Below, in pieces: positions 1 to 11,259 of a DNA stretch of 64,000 nt (the stretch's first letter is position 1; the number at the start of each line of letters is the position of its first letter). Under the pieces are notes generated by a model that had not been told where the DNA came from, made no database searches, and worked only from the letters and a program-made list of their open reading frames with translations. Made by a program: the position numbers and the translations under genes. Origin of the DNA: Burkholderiales bacterium (GTDB taxonomy: Bacteria > Pseudomonadota > Gammaproteobacteria > Burkholderiales > Burkholderiaceae_E); assembly GCA_029977705.1 (NCBI GenBank), contig JAPOKJ010000014.1:1-64000 (forward strand), given 5' to 3'.

Positions 1-375
1 GCGCAGGCCAGCGATATCGAACAGGCGCAGGCGCGCGACAAGGCCTTGCGCTCTCCCCTGCTCCTGCTGGCCGTGGTCGATGCCACCAAGGGCGATGCCC
101 AGATCAGCCTGAACGAGCGCGTGCTCTCTGCCGGCTGCGCCCTGCAGAACATGATGCTGATGGCCACGGCGCTGGGCTTTGCCTCGTCCTTGACCACGGG
201 CAAGGCCTTGCACGATGCCGGGCTGCGGCAGCTGTTCGGCCTGGCCGCAGGCGAACAGGCCTTGTGCTTCCTGAGCATCGGCAGCGCCGCCAGCCGGCGC
301 CCCTACAAGCCCCGGCCCTCGCCGGCCGAGTACCTGAGCGTGCTGGATGCGGACGGGTTGCGCCCACATCCCTGA
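1..375 (+). CDS. Nitroreductase family protein, C-terminal part
   Basis: The reading frame is open from base 1, so the start lies upstream of the window; about 124 residues remain before the TGA. The remnant has the C-terminal half of an FMN-dependent nitroreductase: an E-R-V-L-S-A-G-C-A-L-Q-N-M-M helix, the A-L-G-F-A-S-S-L-T-T-G segment that in this fold contacts FMN, and a final I-G followed by an R-R-P-Y-K-P tail. The family reduces nitro compounds or quinones with NAD(P)H in the cytoplasm. The natural substrate cannot be told from this fragment. It converges with the acyl-CoA synthetase that ends 43 bp downstream. Confidence 0.85.
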   Translation, partial: AQASDIEQAQARDKALRSPLLLLAVVDATKGDAQISLNERVLSAGCALQNMMLMATALGFASSLTTGKALHDAGLRQLFGLAAGEQALCFLSIGSAASRRPYKPRPSPAEYLSVLDADGLRPHP

Positions 376-418
376 AGCCCTGGCAGCCTGGCGCGAGGCC
401 CTGCGGCCCCAGGCGCCC

Positions 419-2107
<1,689 letters not shown>

Positions 2108-2223
2108 GGTTGTCTCCTCTTGTATGCCGCAAGCTTATCCGAGCTTTCGCCGATTTGGGAATCGCTGCATGGACTTGCGCGGTCTTTCCGGCGGCCTGGT
2201 CACCCGTGCATGAGGACGCATCC

Positions 2224-3372
2224 ATGCTGATCGCAGGTGGCGGCATTGCCGGACTGGCCGCGGCCCTGGCACTGGCGCGGCAGGGCCGGTCCAGCGTGGT
2301 CCTGGAGCAGGCCGCCAGCTTCCGCGAGATCGGCGCGGGCGTTCAGCTCGGGCCCAATGCCCTGCGCCGGCTGACGGCCCTGGGGCTGCGCGATCAGGTC
2401 GAGGCCGTGGTGAGCTGGCCGCAGCAGGTACTGATGCGCGATGCCCTGAGCGGCAAGGTACTGAACCGGCTGCCGCTCGATGCCGACTTTCGTCAGCGTT
2501 ACCGCGAGGGCTATGCCACCATCCACCGCGCCGACCTGCTCAGCCTGCTGCTGCAGGCCTGCCGCGAACGGCCGCTGCAGATCGATCTGCGCAACAACCT
2601 GCGCGTCGAGACGATCAGCGAGGCGGGCGACCGGGTGCGGGTGACCGACCAGCACGGCAGGCCGCATGAAGGCGAGGCCCTGATCGGTGCCGACGGCCTG
2701 TGGTCGCGGGTGCGCGCCCATGTCATCGATGACCAGGCGCCGCGCTTTTCAGGCGATGTCGCGCTGCGGGCCCTGATCGCCAACGACATGCAGGCCCGGG
2801 AGGTCACACTGTGGATGGGGCCGCACCTGCATGTGGTGGCCTACCCGGTGCGTCGCGGGGCCTTCCTGAACCTGGTGGCCATCAGCCAATACCCGTCGGG
2901 AGGCGGGTTGCGCGGCTGGGAGACCCCCGCGCCGCAACAGACGCTGGAGCGCTTCCAGGGGCAACATTCCGAATTGTCGGCACTGCTGCAGCAGGTGCCC
3001 GGCTGGACCGCCTGGCCCCTGCTCGATCGCGATCCGGTGCGGCACTGGTCGCGCGGCCGGGTGGGCCTGATCGGCGATGCCGCGCACCCGAGCCTGCAAT
3101 ACCTTGCCCAGGGCGCCTGCCTGGCACTTGAGGATGCGGTGGCGCTGGCGCAATTGCTGGCCGATCCGCTAGGGGCGGGCACCCCGCAGGCCGCCTTCAC
3201 CCGGCTCGCCGAGCAGCGCCATGCCAGGGCCGCGCGCATGGTTCGCACCACACGTCGCCTGGCCCGCGTTTATCACGCCAGCGGGCCGCTGCGCTGGGGG
3301 CGCAACCTCACGCTCGGCCTGATGCCCACCCGCCTCACGCGCGAGATGATGGCCTGGATCTACGACCACTGA
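2224..3372 (+). CDS. FAD-dependent aromatic hydroxylase (salicylate/3-hydroxybenzoate hydroxylase type)
   Basis: A 382-residue group A flavoprotein monooxygenase. The N-terminus is the dinucleotide-binding G-G-G-I-A-G-L motif (residues 5-11), followed by the mid-protein I-G-A-D-G motif (around residue 155) that binds FAD and NAD(P)H, and the G-D-A-A-H-P FAD ribose motif near residue 284. This order is typical of salicylate and 3-hydroxybenzoate hydroxylases, which add one oxygen to a phenolic ring. I chose the ATG at 2224 because GAGGA lies 7 bp upstream; a GTG at 2206 is possible. Cytoplasmic. It faces a Bug-type receptor gene and is divergent from an acyl-CoA synthetase, consistent with aromatic-acid catabolism, but the substrate is inferred only at family level. 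Confidence 0.87.
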   Translation: MLIAGGGIAGLAAALALARQGRSSVVLEQAASFREIGAGVQLGPNALRRLTALGLRDQVEAVVSWPQQVLMRDALSGKVLNRLPLDADFRQRYREGYATIHRADLLSLLLQACRERPLQIDLRNNLRVETISEAGDRVRVTDQHGRPHEGEALIGADGLWSRVRAHVIDDQAPRFSGDVALRALIANDMQAREVTLWMGPHLHVVAYPVRRGAFLNLVAISQYPSGGGLRGWETPAPQQTLERFQGQHSELSALLQQVPGWTAWPLLDRDPVRHWSRGRVGLIGDAAHPSLQYLAQGACLALEDAVALAQLLADPLGAGTPQAAFTRLAEQRHARAARMVRTTRRLARVYHASGPLRWGRNLTLGLMPTRLTREMMAWIYDH

Positions 3373-3402
3373 GCCGAACAGGTCCGGCCACCAGCCGCGG
3401 GC

Positions 3403-4419
3403 CTACTCGGGCTGGATACCAGCGTCGCGGATCGCCTTGAGCCAGAGCGGCTCCTCGCGACGCACCTGGGCCAGGGATTCCTCCGGGGAGGTGACCGTCA
3501 GGTTGTAGCCCAGTCCCGCCATCTTCTGGACCAGGTCCGGACTGGCCGCCGCCCGCTTGAGGGCGGCATTGAGCTTTTGCACGATCTCGGCCGGGATGCC
3601 GGCCGGACCGATGAAGCCGTTCCAGCCTTCGAGCTGGAACAAGGCGTCGGAGGCCCCCTGCTCGACGAAGGTGGCCGTGTCGGGATAACCGGGGTAGCGC
3701 CGCGAGCCGGTGACGGCAATCAGCCGCAGGTCGCCGCGCTTGATGAAGGCGCGGCCACCGATGAGGCTGCCCATGCCGACCTGGATCTGGTTGCCGACCA
3801 GGTCCTGCATGATCGGTGCCTCACCCTTGTAATGCACGGGTGCGATCCGGGTCTTGTGCTGGCGGTTGAAGGCCTCGCAGTACAGGTGCGAGGAACTGCC
3901 CGGCCCCCAGGTGCCCCAGGTGCAGGGGTTGCTGGCGGCATAGGCGGCCAGCTCCTTCAGGTTGCTGACCGGCAGCGCCTTGGGCACCACACAGATCGTC
4001 CAGCCCGATCCGCCGCCGCCCAGATGGGTGAAGTCCTTGTGCGGATCGTAGGGCAGCTTCTTGTACATGGCCTGGTTCTGGACGATGACACCACCCAGCG
4101 CGAACATGAGGGCGTGGCCGTCCGGTGTGGCGCGCGCCGTCTGCTCGCCCGCCAGCATGCCACCGGCGCCGGGCCGGTTGTCGACCAGCACCTGCTGGCC
4201 CAGCAGGGGTGCCATCTTCTCGGCCAGGCTGCGGGCGATGATGTCGGTGAAGCCGCCCGGCGGACCCTGGACCACGATGCGCACCGGCCGGCTCGGAAAG
4301 GTCGCCGCGGCCTGCGCACGGAGGCTTGGTGCGGCGACGGCAAGCCCCAGGCCAAGGGCCAGGCGCAGGGGCCGGCGCCGTGGCAAGCCGGTGCCTTGGG
4401 AATGGCGATCCTTCATCAT
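3403..4419 (-). CDS. Bug/TctC-family solute-binding receptor
   Basis: A 338-residue periplasmic receptor of the tripartite tricarboxylate transporter (TTT) superfamily. It begins with a basic R-R-R-P-L-R-L segment and a hydrophobic core ending in R-A-Q-A, a normal Sec signal peptide. The mature part opens with F-P-S-R-P-V-R-I-V-V and P-P-G-G-F-T-D, then V-D-N-R-P-G-A-G-G, the hallmarks of Bug proteins that bind carboxylates. No membrane partners (TctA/TctB) are nearby, which is usual for the many orphan Bug proteins of Burkholderiales. The ATG is preceded by GAGGAG. The ligand is unknown. It converges with the flavin monooxygenase, 30 bp away. Confidence 0.93.
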   Translation of the reverse strand: MMKDRHSQGTGLPRRRPLRLALGLGLAVAAPSLRAQAAATFPSRPVRIVVQGPPGGFTDIIARSLAEKMAPLLGQQVLVDNRPGAGGMLAGEQTARATPDGHALMFALGGVIVQNQAMYKKLPYDPHKDFTHLGGGGSGWTICVVPKALPVSNLKELAAYAASNPCTWGTWGPGSSSHLYCEAFNRQHKTRIAPVHYKGEAPIMQDLVGNQIQVGMGSLIGGRAFIKRGDLRLIAVTGSRRYPGYPDTATFVEQGASDALFQLEGWNGFIGPAGIPAEIVQKLNAALKRAAASPDLVQKMAGLGYNLTVTSPEESLAQVRREEPLWLKAIRDAGIQPE

Positions 4420-4499
4420 CAGTCTCCTCGTCTTGTTGCCAGGGACGATACACCGAAGCCGGCGCGCCGGCGGCGCCGCAGCGCAACTGCCGGATCGGA

Positions 4500-7400
4500 T
4501 CAGGGCTGCGCCAGGCCCGCCTTCGACGCCTTGCCTGCGCGGCGCCGGAACAGGCGTGCCAGCAGTCCGTGCAGGTCATCGACGATGGTGTAGACCGCGG
4601 GCACCACCAGCAGGGACAGGAAGGTCGAGGTGATCAGGCCACCGATCACCGCCACCGCCATCGGGGAGCGAAAACTCGGGTCGACGCCAATGCCCAGCGC
4701 GATCGGCAGCATGCCAGCCCCCATCGCAATGGTGGTCATGATGATCGGCCGTGCGCGCTTGCGGCAGGCATCGACCATCGCCTCAAAGCGGCTCATGCCA
4801 TGCTCGCGACGCGCCATGATCGCGTACTCGACCAGCAGGATGGAGTTTTTGGTGGCAATGCCCATCAGCATGATCAGCCCGATCAGCGAAGGCATCGAGA
4901 AGGCCTTGCCGGCCACCAGCAGCGCCGCGAAAGCACCGCCAAGCGACAGGGGCAGGGCCGCCAGGATCGAGAAGGGCTGGACGAAGTCCTTGAACAGCAG
5001 CACCAGCACCGCGTAGATGCAGAACACCCCGGTGAGCATCGCCAGGCCAAAGCTTTCGAACAGCTCGTTCATGCCCTCGACGTCACCCAGCTCGGCGCGC
5101 TTGACGCCGGGCGGCAGGCTGGTCATGGTCGGCAGCTTGTCGACCTTGGCCAGCACCTCGCCCAGCTCCTGGCCATTGAGCTCGATCTCCATCTGCACAT
5201 TGCGGCTGCGGTCATAGCGATCGATCTGGGCCGGCCCGGTGTCGATGCCCAGCGAGGCGACACTGCCCAGCATCACATTGCCCGTGCCGCCATTGAGGCC
5301 GGGCCTGCCCGGCACCGCCAGTCTCTCGAGCAGGGCCAGGTCCTCGCGCGCCGATCTGGGCAGGCGCACCACGATCGGCACCTGACGCTGCGCCAGGTTC
5401 ATCTTGGCCAGGCCCTGGTCATAGTCGCCGGTGGTGGCGATGCGCAAGGTGTCGGCGATCGAGACCATGGTCACGCCCAGGTCGGCCGCCTTCGAGGCGT
5501 CGGGATGGATGATCAGCTCGGGCCGCTGCAGGCTGGCGCTGGAGATCACGTTGCCGATGCCCGGGATGCCGCGCATTTCGCGCTCCAGTTGCTGCGCCGT
5601 CTTGATCAGCAGGGCGCCGTCATCGCTGGCCAGCGCAATGACCAGCTTCTCGCCGGCACCGCCGAATCCGACCGTGCTGCGGGCGCCGGGCAGCGCCGCC
5701 AAAGCATCGCGCAGGCGGGCTTCGATGTCCTGCTTCTTGTAGGTGCGCTGGTCACGATGGGTCAGCTTCAATTGCATCGACGCCTTGCGCGCCTCGGGGG
5801 CACCACTGGGCGCGAAGGGATCGGCGCCGGCCGAACCGCCCCCGATGGTGGTGTAGACGAGCTTGACATCCTTGTCGGCACTGACGATGCGGCGCGCCGC
5901 CTCGGCCGTGGCCAGGGTCTGCTCGAAGGTCGAACCAGGCGGCAATTCGAGCGTGACCTGGGTCTGCGCAAAATCATCCGGCGGGATGAAGCCCTTGGGC
6001 AGCAGCGGGATCAGCTGCAGGGATCCGACGAAAAAGAAAATCGCCAGCACCGCCGTGATCCAGCGATGGTTCAGGCACCAGCGCACCATCGCCAGATAGG
6101 CACGCATCAGCCGGCCTTCCCCCTTGGGGTGCGGCTGGGGCCGCAACAGGTAGGCGGCCATCATCGGCGTGAGCAGGCGCGCCACCACCAGGCTCATGAA
6201 GACGGCGATCGCCGCCGTCCAGCCGAACTGCTTGAAGAACTTGCCGGCGATGCCGGACATGAAGGCGGTGGGCAGGAAGACGGCGACCAGGGTGAAGGTG
6301 GTGGCGATCACCGCCAGGCCGATCTCCTCGACCGCCTCCATGGCGGCCACCTGCGGCGTCTTGCCATCGCCCAGGTGACGCACGATGTTCTCGATCTCGA
6401 CGATCGCATCATCGACCAGGATGCCCACCACCAGGGCCAGCGACAGCAAGGTCACCACATTCAGGGTGAAATCCAGGTAATGCATGCCGATGAAGGTCGG
6501 GATCACCGACAGCGGCAGGGCCACTGCCGACACGAAGGTGGCGCGCCAGTCGCGCAGGAACAGCCAGACCACGATCACGGCCAGCAGTGCCCCTTCGAAC
6601 AGCAGGTACATCGACCCGGTAAAGCCCTCGCGCACCGGCTCGACGAAGTTGAAGGACTCGACGAAGTCCACGCCCGGGTGTGCGTCCTTGAGCTGGGCCA
6701 GGGCCTTCATCACCCCGGCATTGACTTCCAGTTCCGAGGCGCCTCGGCTGCGGATCACCTCGAAGCCGACCACCGGCTTGCCGTCCAGGTAGGCGCCGGA
6801 GCGGCGCTCCGCGACCGTGTCCTGCACCGTGGCCAGCTTGTCCAGGCGCAGCTTGCGGCCGTCGTTGAGCGGGATCTCCATCTGCGCCAGTTCAGCCGCT
6901 GAGCCGACCGCATTGATGGTGCGCAGGCTTTGCTCGCTGCCGCCGACATCGACGCGGCCACCCGAGGCCTCGCCCTGCACGCGCCGAAGCTGGCGCGAGA
7001 TCTCGGCCACCGTGACATTGAGTGCGGCCAGCCGGGCCGGATCGAGTTCGACGCGCACCTCGCGGGTCACGCCGCCGACACGGGCAACGCGGCCCACGCC
7101 CTTGACCGCCAGCACGCCCTTGCTGATCTCGTTGTCGACCAGCCAGGACAGGGCCTCCTCGTCCATGCGCGGATTGGTCACCGAGAAGCTGAGGATCGGC
7201 GAGCCCGCCATGTCGATCTTGGAGATGATCGGATCGCGCAAGTCGGCCGGCAGGTCGGAGCGGATGCGGCTGACGGCATCACGCACATCATTGGTCGCAT
7301 CGGACACCGATTTTTCGAGCTTGAACTCGGCGGTGACAAACACCACCCCGTCCTGGATGCGGGTGTAGATATGCTTGATCAGCGACAGCGAGGCGATCGA

Positions 7401-7622
7401 ATTCTCAATCTTTCGCGCCACCTCGCTCTCGAGCTGGGCTGGCGCCGCACCCGGCAGGCTGGCGGTGACGGTCACGGTGGGCAGGTCGATGTCCGGAAAG
7501 TTCTGGATCTTCATCGCCTTGAAACTCATCCAGCCCATGCCAGTGAGCAGCACGAAGAGCAGGATCGAGGGAATCGGACTGCGGATGGACCAGGTCGAGA
7601 AATTGAAGGAACCCATGTTCAT
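4500..7622 (-). CDS. RND multidrug efflux pump, inner-membrane subunit
   Basis: A 1040-residue AcrB/MexB-type hydrophobe/amphiphile efflux transporter. The N-terminal transmembrane helix is followed by a periplasmic loop starting N-F-P-D-I-D-L-P-T-V, then a 5-6 helix block with the proton-relay pair in G-I-L-V-D-D-A-I-V-E, a second large periplasmic loop, and the second helix block with the conserved lysine in M-G-I-A-T-K-N-S-I-L. Both relay elements are intact, so it should be active. It exports substrates across the envelope with the adaptor and channel encoded just upstream; the gap to the adaptor stop is 11 bp. The start M-N-M-G-S is the first Met in the gap. Substrate range cannot be read from the sequence. 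Confidence 0.95.
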   Translation of the reverse strand: MNMGSFNFSTWSIRSPIPSILLFVLLTGMGWMSFKAMKIQNFPDIDLPTVTVTASLPGAAPAQLESEVARKIENSIASLSLIKHIYTRIQDGVVFVTAEFKLEKSVSDATNDVRDAVSRIRSDLPADLRDPIISKIDMAGSPILSFSVTNPRMDEEALSWLVDNEISKGVLAVKGVGRVARVGGVTREVRVELDPARLAALNVTVAEISRQLRRVQGEASGGRVDVGGSEQSLRTINAVGSAAELAQMEIPLNDGRKLRLDKLATVQDTVAERRSGAYLDGKPVVGFEVIRSRGASELEVNAGVMKALAQLKDAHPGVDFVESFNFVEPVREGFTGSMYLLFEGALLAVIVVWLFLRDWRATFVSAVALPLSVIPTFIGMHYLDFTLNVVTLLSLALVVGILVDDAIVEIENIVRHLGDGKTPQVAAMEAVEEIGLAVIATTFTLVAVFLPTAFMSGIAGKFFKQFGWTAAIAVFMSLVVARLLTPMMAAYLLRPQPHPKGEGRLMRAYLAMVRWCLNHRWITAVLAIFFFVGSLQLIPLLPKGFIPPDDFAQTQVTLELPPGSTFEQTLATAEAARRIVSADKDVKLVYTTIGGGSAGADPFAPSGAPEARKASMQLKLTHRDQRTYKKQDIEARLRDALAALPGARSTVGFGGAGEKLVIALASDDGALLIKTAQQLEREMRGIPGIGNVISSASLQRPELIIHPDASKAADLGVTMVSIADTLRIATTGDYDQGLAKMNLAQRQVPIVVRLPRSAREDLALLERLAVPGRPGLNGGTGNVMLGSVASLGIDTGPAQIDRYDRSRNVQMEIELNGQELGEVLAKVDKLPTMTSLPPGVKRAELGDVEGMNELFESFGLAMLTGVFCIYAVLVLLFKDFVQPFSILAALPLSLGGAFAALLVAGKAFSMPSLIGLIMLMGIATKNSILLVEYAIMARREHGMSRFEAMVDACRKRARPIIMTTIAMGAGMLPIALGIGVDPSFRSPMAVAVIGGLITSTFLSLLVVPAVYTIVDDLHGLLARLFRRRAGKASKAGLAQP

Positions 7623-7633
7623 GCCCTCGCCGC

Positions 7634-8974
7634 TCAGGGCTTGGCGGGGGTGTCGACCACCCTCACCAGATCGCCGTCATTGAGGAACCCGACCCCGGAT
7701 CTGACAAAGCCGGCCTCGGGTGCCAGGCCCTTGCTGATCTCGATGCGATCGCCGCTGCGCTGGCCGGTCTCGACCTTGACGAGCCGGACCCGATCGGCCC
7801 CTTCGAGCAGGTACAGGTAGCTGAAGCCGTCACGACGCAACAGCGCGCTCTGCGGCACGGTCAGTGCCTGACCCTGACCCAGATCGAAGGCGCCCTTGAC
7901 CAGCATGCCGGCCTTCAGGCTGCTGCCTGAGGGGACATCGACATAGACCAGGGCATTGCGCGTCTGGGCATCGACCACCGGTGCGAGCATGCGCACCTTG
8001 CCCCTGACGGCACTGCCATCGGGCGCCTCCAGCGCCACCGCCTGGCCGATACGGATACGCGGCAATTCGGCGCCTGTGACCTCGCCACGCCATTCCAGCC
8101 GCCCTTGACGGATCATCCGGAACAGTTCCTGACCGGGCTGGACCACTGCGCCCAGGGTCGCCGTGCGCGCCGAAATGACGCCGGCATCAGAGGCCAGGAT
8201 GCGGGTATTGGCCAGCCGCAGTTCCTCGGACTGCAGTCGGGCACGGGCGGCCTCCAGACGCGCCTGCGCGGTCTTTTCGGCGGTCACGAACTGGGCGATC
8301 TGCTGGGCGCTGATGGCACCGGTCTGGTCCAGCTGGCGGGCGCGCTCGGCATTGGCGCGGGCATCGGCCAGCGTGGCCTCGGCCTCGGCAATCTGCGCCT
8401 TCAGGTTCATCATGTCGATCTGCACCGCAGTGGGCGAGAGCGTGGCCAGCACCTGACCCTTGCGTACTGTATCGCCGACATTGACGTTGACTGCGGTCAG
8501 CTTCAGGCCACCCACCTCGGCCCCGATGCTGGCCTCCTGCCAGGGGGCCATCACACCGTTGGCCGACAGGCTGCGGCCCAGGGTCATCGCACGGGGCCGC
8601 TCGATGCTCACGGTCAGCGCCGGCTTGGGGCCCTTGGCCGCCGCATCGCGCGCCGCCAGCGGCGCGCCCGCCGGGGCCGCGCCGGACTTTGCCGCCTCGG
8701 GACCGGACTTTGCCGCCTCAGAACCGGCCTTGTGCTCGCCGCCGGTGCCCTTGTCACCACAGGCGGCAAGGGCCAGGGCCAGACCGAGCGCGACCGGCCA
8801 GGCCCGCAGGCTGCGCGCAAGGCTGGCGACGGGGACAGAGACAGGACCGGAGCGGGCCTGGAAAAGAGCGGAGGATTCGACGTTCATCACAGTTGCCTTG
8901 GGCAGCTTCGGGAAAAGGGGCCGGCCGGTGCGCCGGGCGGTACGCTTGGTCGGTGCGGGGAGGGACGGGTTCAT
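7634..8974 (-). CDS. RND efflux periplasmic adaptor (membrane fusion lipoprotein)
   Basis: A 446-residue AcrA/MexA-like subunit that bridges the RND pump and the outer-membrane channel. Its ATG at 8974 overlaps the stop of the channel gene as ATGA, which decided the start; an internal Met at 8887 could also serve and would give a more standard signal peptide. The hydrophobic stretch ends in the lipobox L-A-L-A-A-C (C72 from the first Met), so the mature protein should be a lipoprotein. After an Ala/Gly/Lys-rich linker come the beta-barrel/lipoyl part (A-S-I-G-A-E-V-G-G), a coiled-coil hairpin (about residues 180-250, rich in A-R-A/E-A-R heptads) and the membrane-proximal domain. Confidence 0.93.
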   Translation of the reverse strand: MNPSLPAPTKRTARRTGRPLFPKLPKATVMNVESSALFQARSGPVSVPVASLARSLRAWPVALGLALALAACGDKGTGGEHKAGSEAAKSGPEAAKSGAAPAGAPLAARDAAAKGPKPALTVSIERPRAMTLGRSLSANGVMAPWQEASIGAEVGGLKLTAVNVNVGDTVRKGQVLATLSPTAVQIDMMNLKAQIAEAEATLADARANAERARQLDQTGAISAQQIAQFVTAEKTAQARLEAARARLQSEELRLANTRILASDAGVISARTATLGAVVQPGQELFRMIRQGRLEWRGEVTGAELPRIRIGQAVALEAPDGSAVRGKVRMLAPVVDAQTRNALVYVDVPSGSSLKAGMLVKGAFDLGQGQALTVPQSALLRRDGFSYLYLLEGADRVRLVKVETGQRSGDRIEISKGLAPEAGFVRSGVGFLNDGDLVRVVDTPAKP

Positions 8975-10497
8975 GAGGCCTTGTCCTCCCATCCGCCGCC
9001 GAGGGCCTTGTACAGGGCGATCCACTGCGCGGCACGCTCGCGGCGCAACTGGATCAGGTTGAGCTGGGCCGCGATCGTCTGGCGATGCGCCTCCTGCAAC
9101 TCGATCAGGTTGCCCACGCCGACCTGGTAACGGCTTTGCGCCGCTGCAAAGAAGGCGGCGAAGTCGCGGCTGGCGCCTTCGGCTTCGCGATAGCGCTGAT
9201 CGGCGGCGTTCAGGCGCAGCAAGGCCTCTTCGACCTCACGCACCGCCTGGCGCGCCTTCTGGCGATACAGGGCACTGACTTCCTGGTAGCGTGCACGGGC
9301 AGCCTCGGCACCGGCCTTGCGGCGTCCGGCATCGAAGATCGGCAGGCTCAGCGCCGGGCCGAAGCCCCAGGCCAGACCCGAGGCCGTCTCCATGCCATTG
9401 ACCCCGTTGTAGCGCAGGACGCTCCAGCCGATGTTGCCGCTCAGGGTCAGGCGCGGCAGCCGGTTGGCCTCGGCCACCCCGGCATCGGCCGCCAGGGCCG
9501 CCAGTTCGTGCTCGAGCGAGGCCAGGTCGGGGCGCTGGGCCAGCGCCTGGGCCGGTACCCGGGTCAGCACGAAAGCGGGCACATCGGTCGCTGTCCTGGC
9601 CGCCGCGGGCGCCAGCAGGTCCAGCACCTGTGCATCGCTTTGCTCGGTCAGCATCGCCAGCCCCTTGACCAGCAGGGCACACTCGGTGCGCTGGGCCAGG
9701 ACCTGATTGCGCTGGTTGGCCAGGCTGGCACGCAGCAAGGCGGCATCGGCGGGGGCAGCAAAGCCGGCCTTGACCTTGAGCCCGGTGAGCTGGACCGTAC
9801 TGGCCAGGGCCTGAACGTCCTCGTCCAGTCGCGCCACCTGTTCGAGGCAGGTGCGCCAGCCCAGGTAGGTGTTGGCGACCTCCGCAGAAAGACTCACGCG
9901 GGCCTCGTGCCAGTCGATGCCCCGGGCCCGAAAGCGCTGTACCGCCGCATCCTTGCCTCGCGCCACGATGCCAAACAGGTCGACCTCCCAACTGGCATCC
10001 AGGCTGCTGCCGAGCGAGGTATTGGGTGCACCGAAGGGCGGCACGCCAAGCGCCGAGCGGCGCAGACGGTTGTTCATATCCACCGAAGGCGCTTCGGCGG
10101 CACCGGCCGCCGCCAGGCTGGCCCGAGCCTGCTCGATGCGCGCCACGGCCTGGGCCAGGCCCGGGTGACGTTCCTGGGCCAGGGCCTGCAGGCGGGTCAG
10201 CACCGGATCGTTCCAGCGCTGCCACCACTGCTGCATCTGCACCGCCTGGCCGTCATGCGGCAGGGGCGCCTGCCAGGCCGGCTCGAGCGCCTGCGCGACC
10301 GCCGCAGTGGCCTGGCGACTGTCCGGCACGGCCGGCAGGGCGCAGGCAGCGAGCAGCGCCAGCATCGACAGCGCCGAGGCCAGCCGCACAGGCTGCAGCA
10401 ATGGCCGCAACGTTGGCCGCAAAGATGACCGCAGCAAGGATCGCGCGCAGGACCGCAGCGGAGGCAAGGCAAGGTGGGACGGGGGAGCCATTTTCAT
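8971..10497 (-). CDS. RND efflux outer-membrane channel (NodT/OprM family lipoprotein)
   Basis: A 508-residue TolC-like outer-membrane factor. The signal sequence is long and Arg/Leu-rich and ends in the lipobox L-A-L-L-A-A-C (C52), typical of the NodT/OprM lipoprotein branch. The body shows two repeats of the OEP domain with long helices, including A-S-W-E-V-D-L-F-G in the first half and P-I-F-D-A-G-R-R in the second, which are diagnostic. The start at 10497 gives an ATGA overlap with the stop of the upstream tetR gene, and the gene itself overlaps the adaptor by ATGA. So tetR, channel, adaptor and pump are almost certainly one transcript. Confidence 0.94.
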   Translation of the reverse strand: MKMAPPSHLALPPLRSCARSLLRSSLRPTLRPLLQPVRLASALSMLALLAACALPAVPDSRQATAAVAQALEPAWQAPLPHDGQAVQMQQWWQRWNDPVLTRLQALAQERHPGLAQAVARIEQARASLAAAGAAEAPSVDMNNRLRRSALGVPPFGAPNTSLGSSLDASWEVDLFGIVARGKDAAVQRFRARGIDWHEARVSLSAEVANTYLGWRTCLEQVARLDEDVQALASTVQLTGLKVKAGFAAPADAALLRASLANQRNQVLAQRTECALLVKGLAMLTEQSDAQVLDLLAPAAARTATDVPAFVLTRVPAQALAQRPDLASLEHELAALAADAGVAEANRLPRLTLSGNIGWSVLRYNGVNGMETASGLAWGFGPALSLPIFDAGRRKAGAEAARARYQEVSALYRQKARQAVREVEEALLRLNAADQRYREAEGASRDFAAFFAAAQSRYQVGVGNLIELQEAHRQTIAAQLNLIQLRRERAAQWIALYKALGGGWEDKAS

Positions 10498-11204
10498 GAT
10501 TTTCGGTTCGCCGGACGGCGCAGGTTTTTTTCGGCCTGCACCACGGCACAGGCGGAACGCACCAGGGTTTCGATCCATTCATCGAGGGCTTGCGGCCCCG
10601 TCATCAGGTCGGGCGCCAGCGCCTGGACATACGCGCTGTGGGTGCAAAAGTCGGTGCCCAGCCCGAACAGGATGAAGGTCAGCCGTTGCATGGCCATGTC
10701 GGGCCTGGCGCCGCGCGCATGGGCGGCCGGATCGATCTCGCGCTGGACCCGCGCCAGCACCGCCTTGTGCATCGGCCCGGCGGTGTTGCGCAGGAAACTC
10801 TCCAGCTCGCCGCTGGGCTCGACCAGTTCACGCTGATGCATCTTCATGACCGCTCGGGCCCGCTGGCCATCGCGGGCCAGGGGCTCGAGAAAGCCGCGAT
10901 ACAAGCCCCGCACGAAGGCCTCGAAGGCAGGCTCGGCCTGATCCAGTTGCGCATGCATCGCCAGCATCTGCTGCACCGGCGCATTGAAAGCCTCGCGGTA
11001 CAGGCCGGCCTTGTCGCCAAAGTGATACGAGATGGCCGCCACATTGGTTTGCGCCTGATCGGCGATCTCGCGCACCGACACCGCCTTGAAGCCCTTCTCA
11101 CCGAACAGCAGGATCGCTGCCTCGAGCAGGCGCGCACGGGTGGCCTGCCCGCGCGATTCGCGCGGGTCGGAGGGACACAGGTGGCCGACAAGCTTGCTGA
11201 GCAT
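10494..11204 (-). CDS. TetR/AcrR-family regulator of the efflux operon (CerR/DUF1956-like)
   Basis: A 236-residue regulator. The helix-turn-helix lies at about residues 42-68 (S-V-R-E-I-A-D-Q-A ... A-A-I-S-Y-H-F-G-D-K), the TetR signature. The C-terminal ligand domain resembles the CerR/YbiH (DUF1956) group, whose members also control membrane-export genes; that placement is from memory of the family, not a search. It is the first gene of the efflux operon, so autoregulation is expected: binding to the two TCAAAC-N4-GTTTGA palindromes just upstream would repress tetR and the pump until a ligand releases it. The same operators lie in the gap to the divergent Liv operon and could also affect it. 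Confidence 0.9.
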   Translation of the reverse strand: MLSKLVGHLCPSDPRESRGQATRARLLEAAILLFGEKGFKAVSVREIADQAQTNVAAISYHFGDKAGLYREAFNAPVQQMLAMHAQLDQAEPAFEAFVRGLYRGFLEPLARDGQRARAVMKMHQRELVEPSGELESFLRNTAGPMHKAVLARVQREIDPAAHARGARPDMAMQRLTFILFGLGTDFCTHSAYVQALAPDLMTGPQALDEWIETLVRSACAVVQAEKNLRRPANRKS

Positions 11205-11209
11205 ACAAA

Positions 11210-11227
11210 TTCAAACACTTGTTTGAA
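11210..11227. promoter_or_regulatory. TetR operator 1 (palindrome)
   Basis: A perfect 18-bp palindrome, TTCAAAC-ACTT-GTTTGAA, five bases upstream of the tetR start codon. Its position and the typical TetR-site architecture make it the likely operator for the adjacent TetR-family regulator. Its centre is 33 bp from that of a second, nearly identical palindrome. Confidence 0.8.
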
Positions 11228-11243
11228 AGAGGGGCGAACAATA

Positions 11244-11259
11244 TCAAACAGTTGTTTGA
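11244..11259. promoter_or_regulatory. TetR operator 2 (palindrome)
   Basis: TCAAAC-AGTT-GTTTGA, sharing both half-sites with operator 1. The centre-to-centre distance of 33 bp is about three helical turns, so two dimers would sit on the same DNA face. It lies 82 bp before the start of the divergent Liv binding-protein gene. Confidence 0.78.

Noticed and set aside
4326-6902. Long open frame opposite the RND pump (over 850 codons)
   Set aside because: It mirrors the codon structure of the real pump gene on the other strand; the translation is His/Gln/Arg-rich low-complexity with no recognisable domain, as usual in high-GC DNA.
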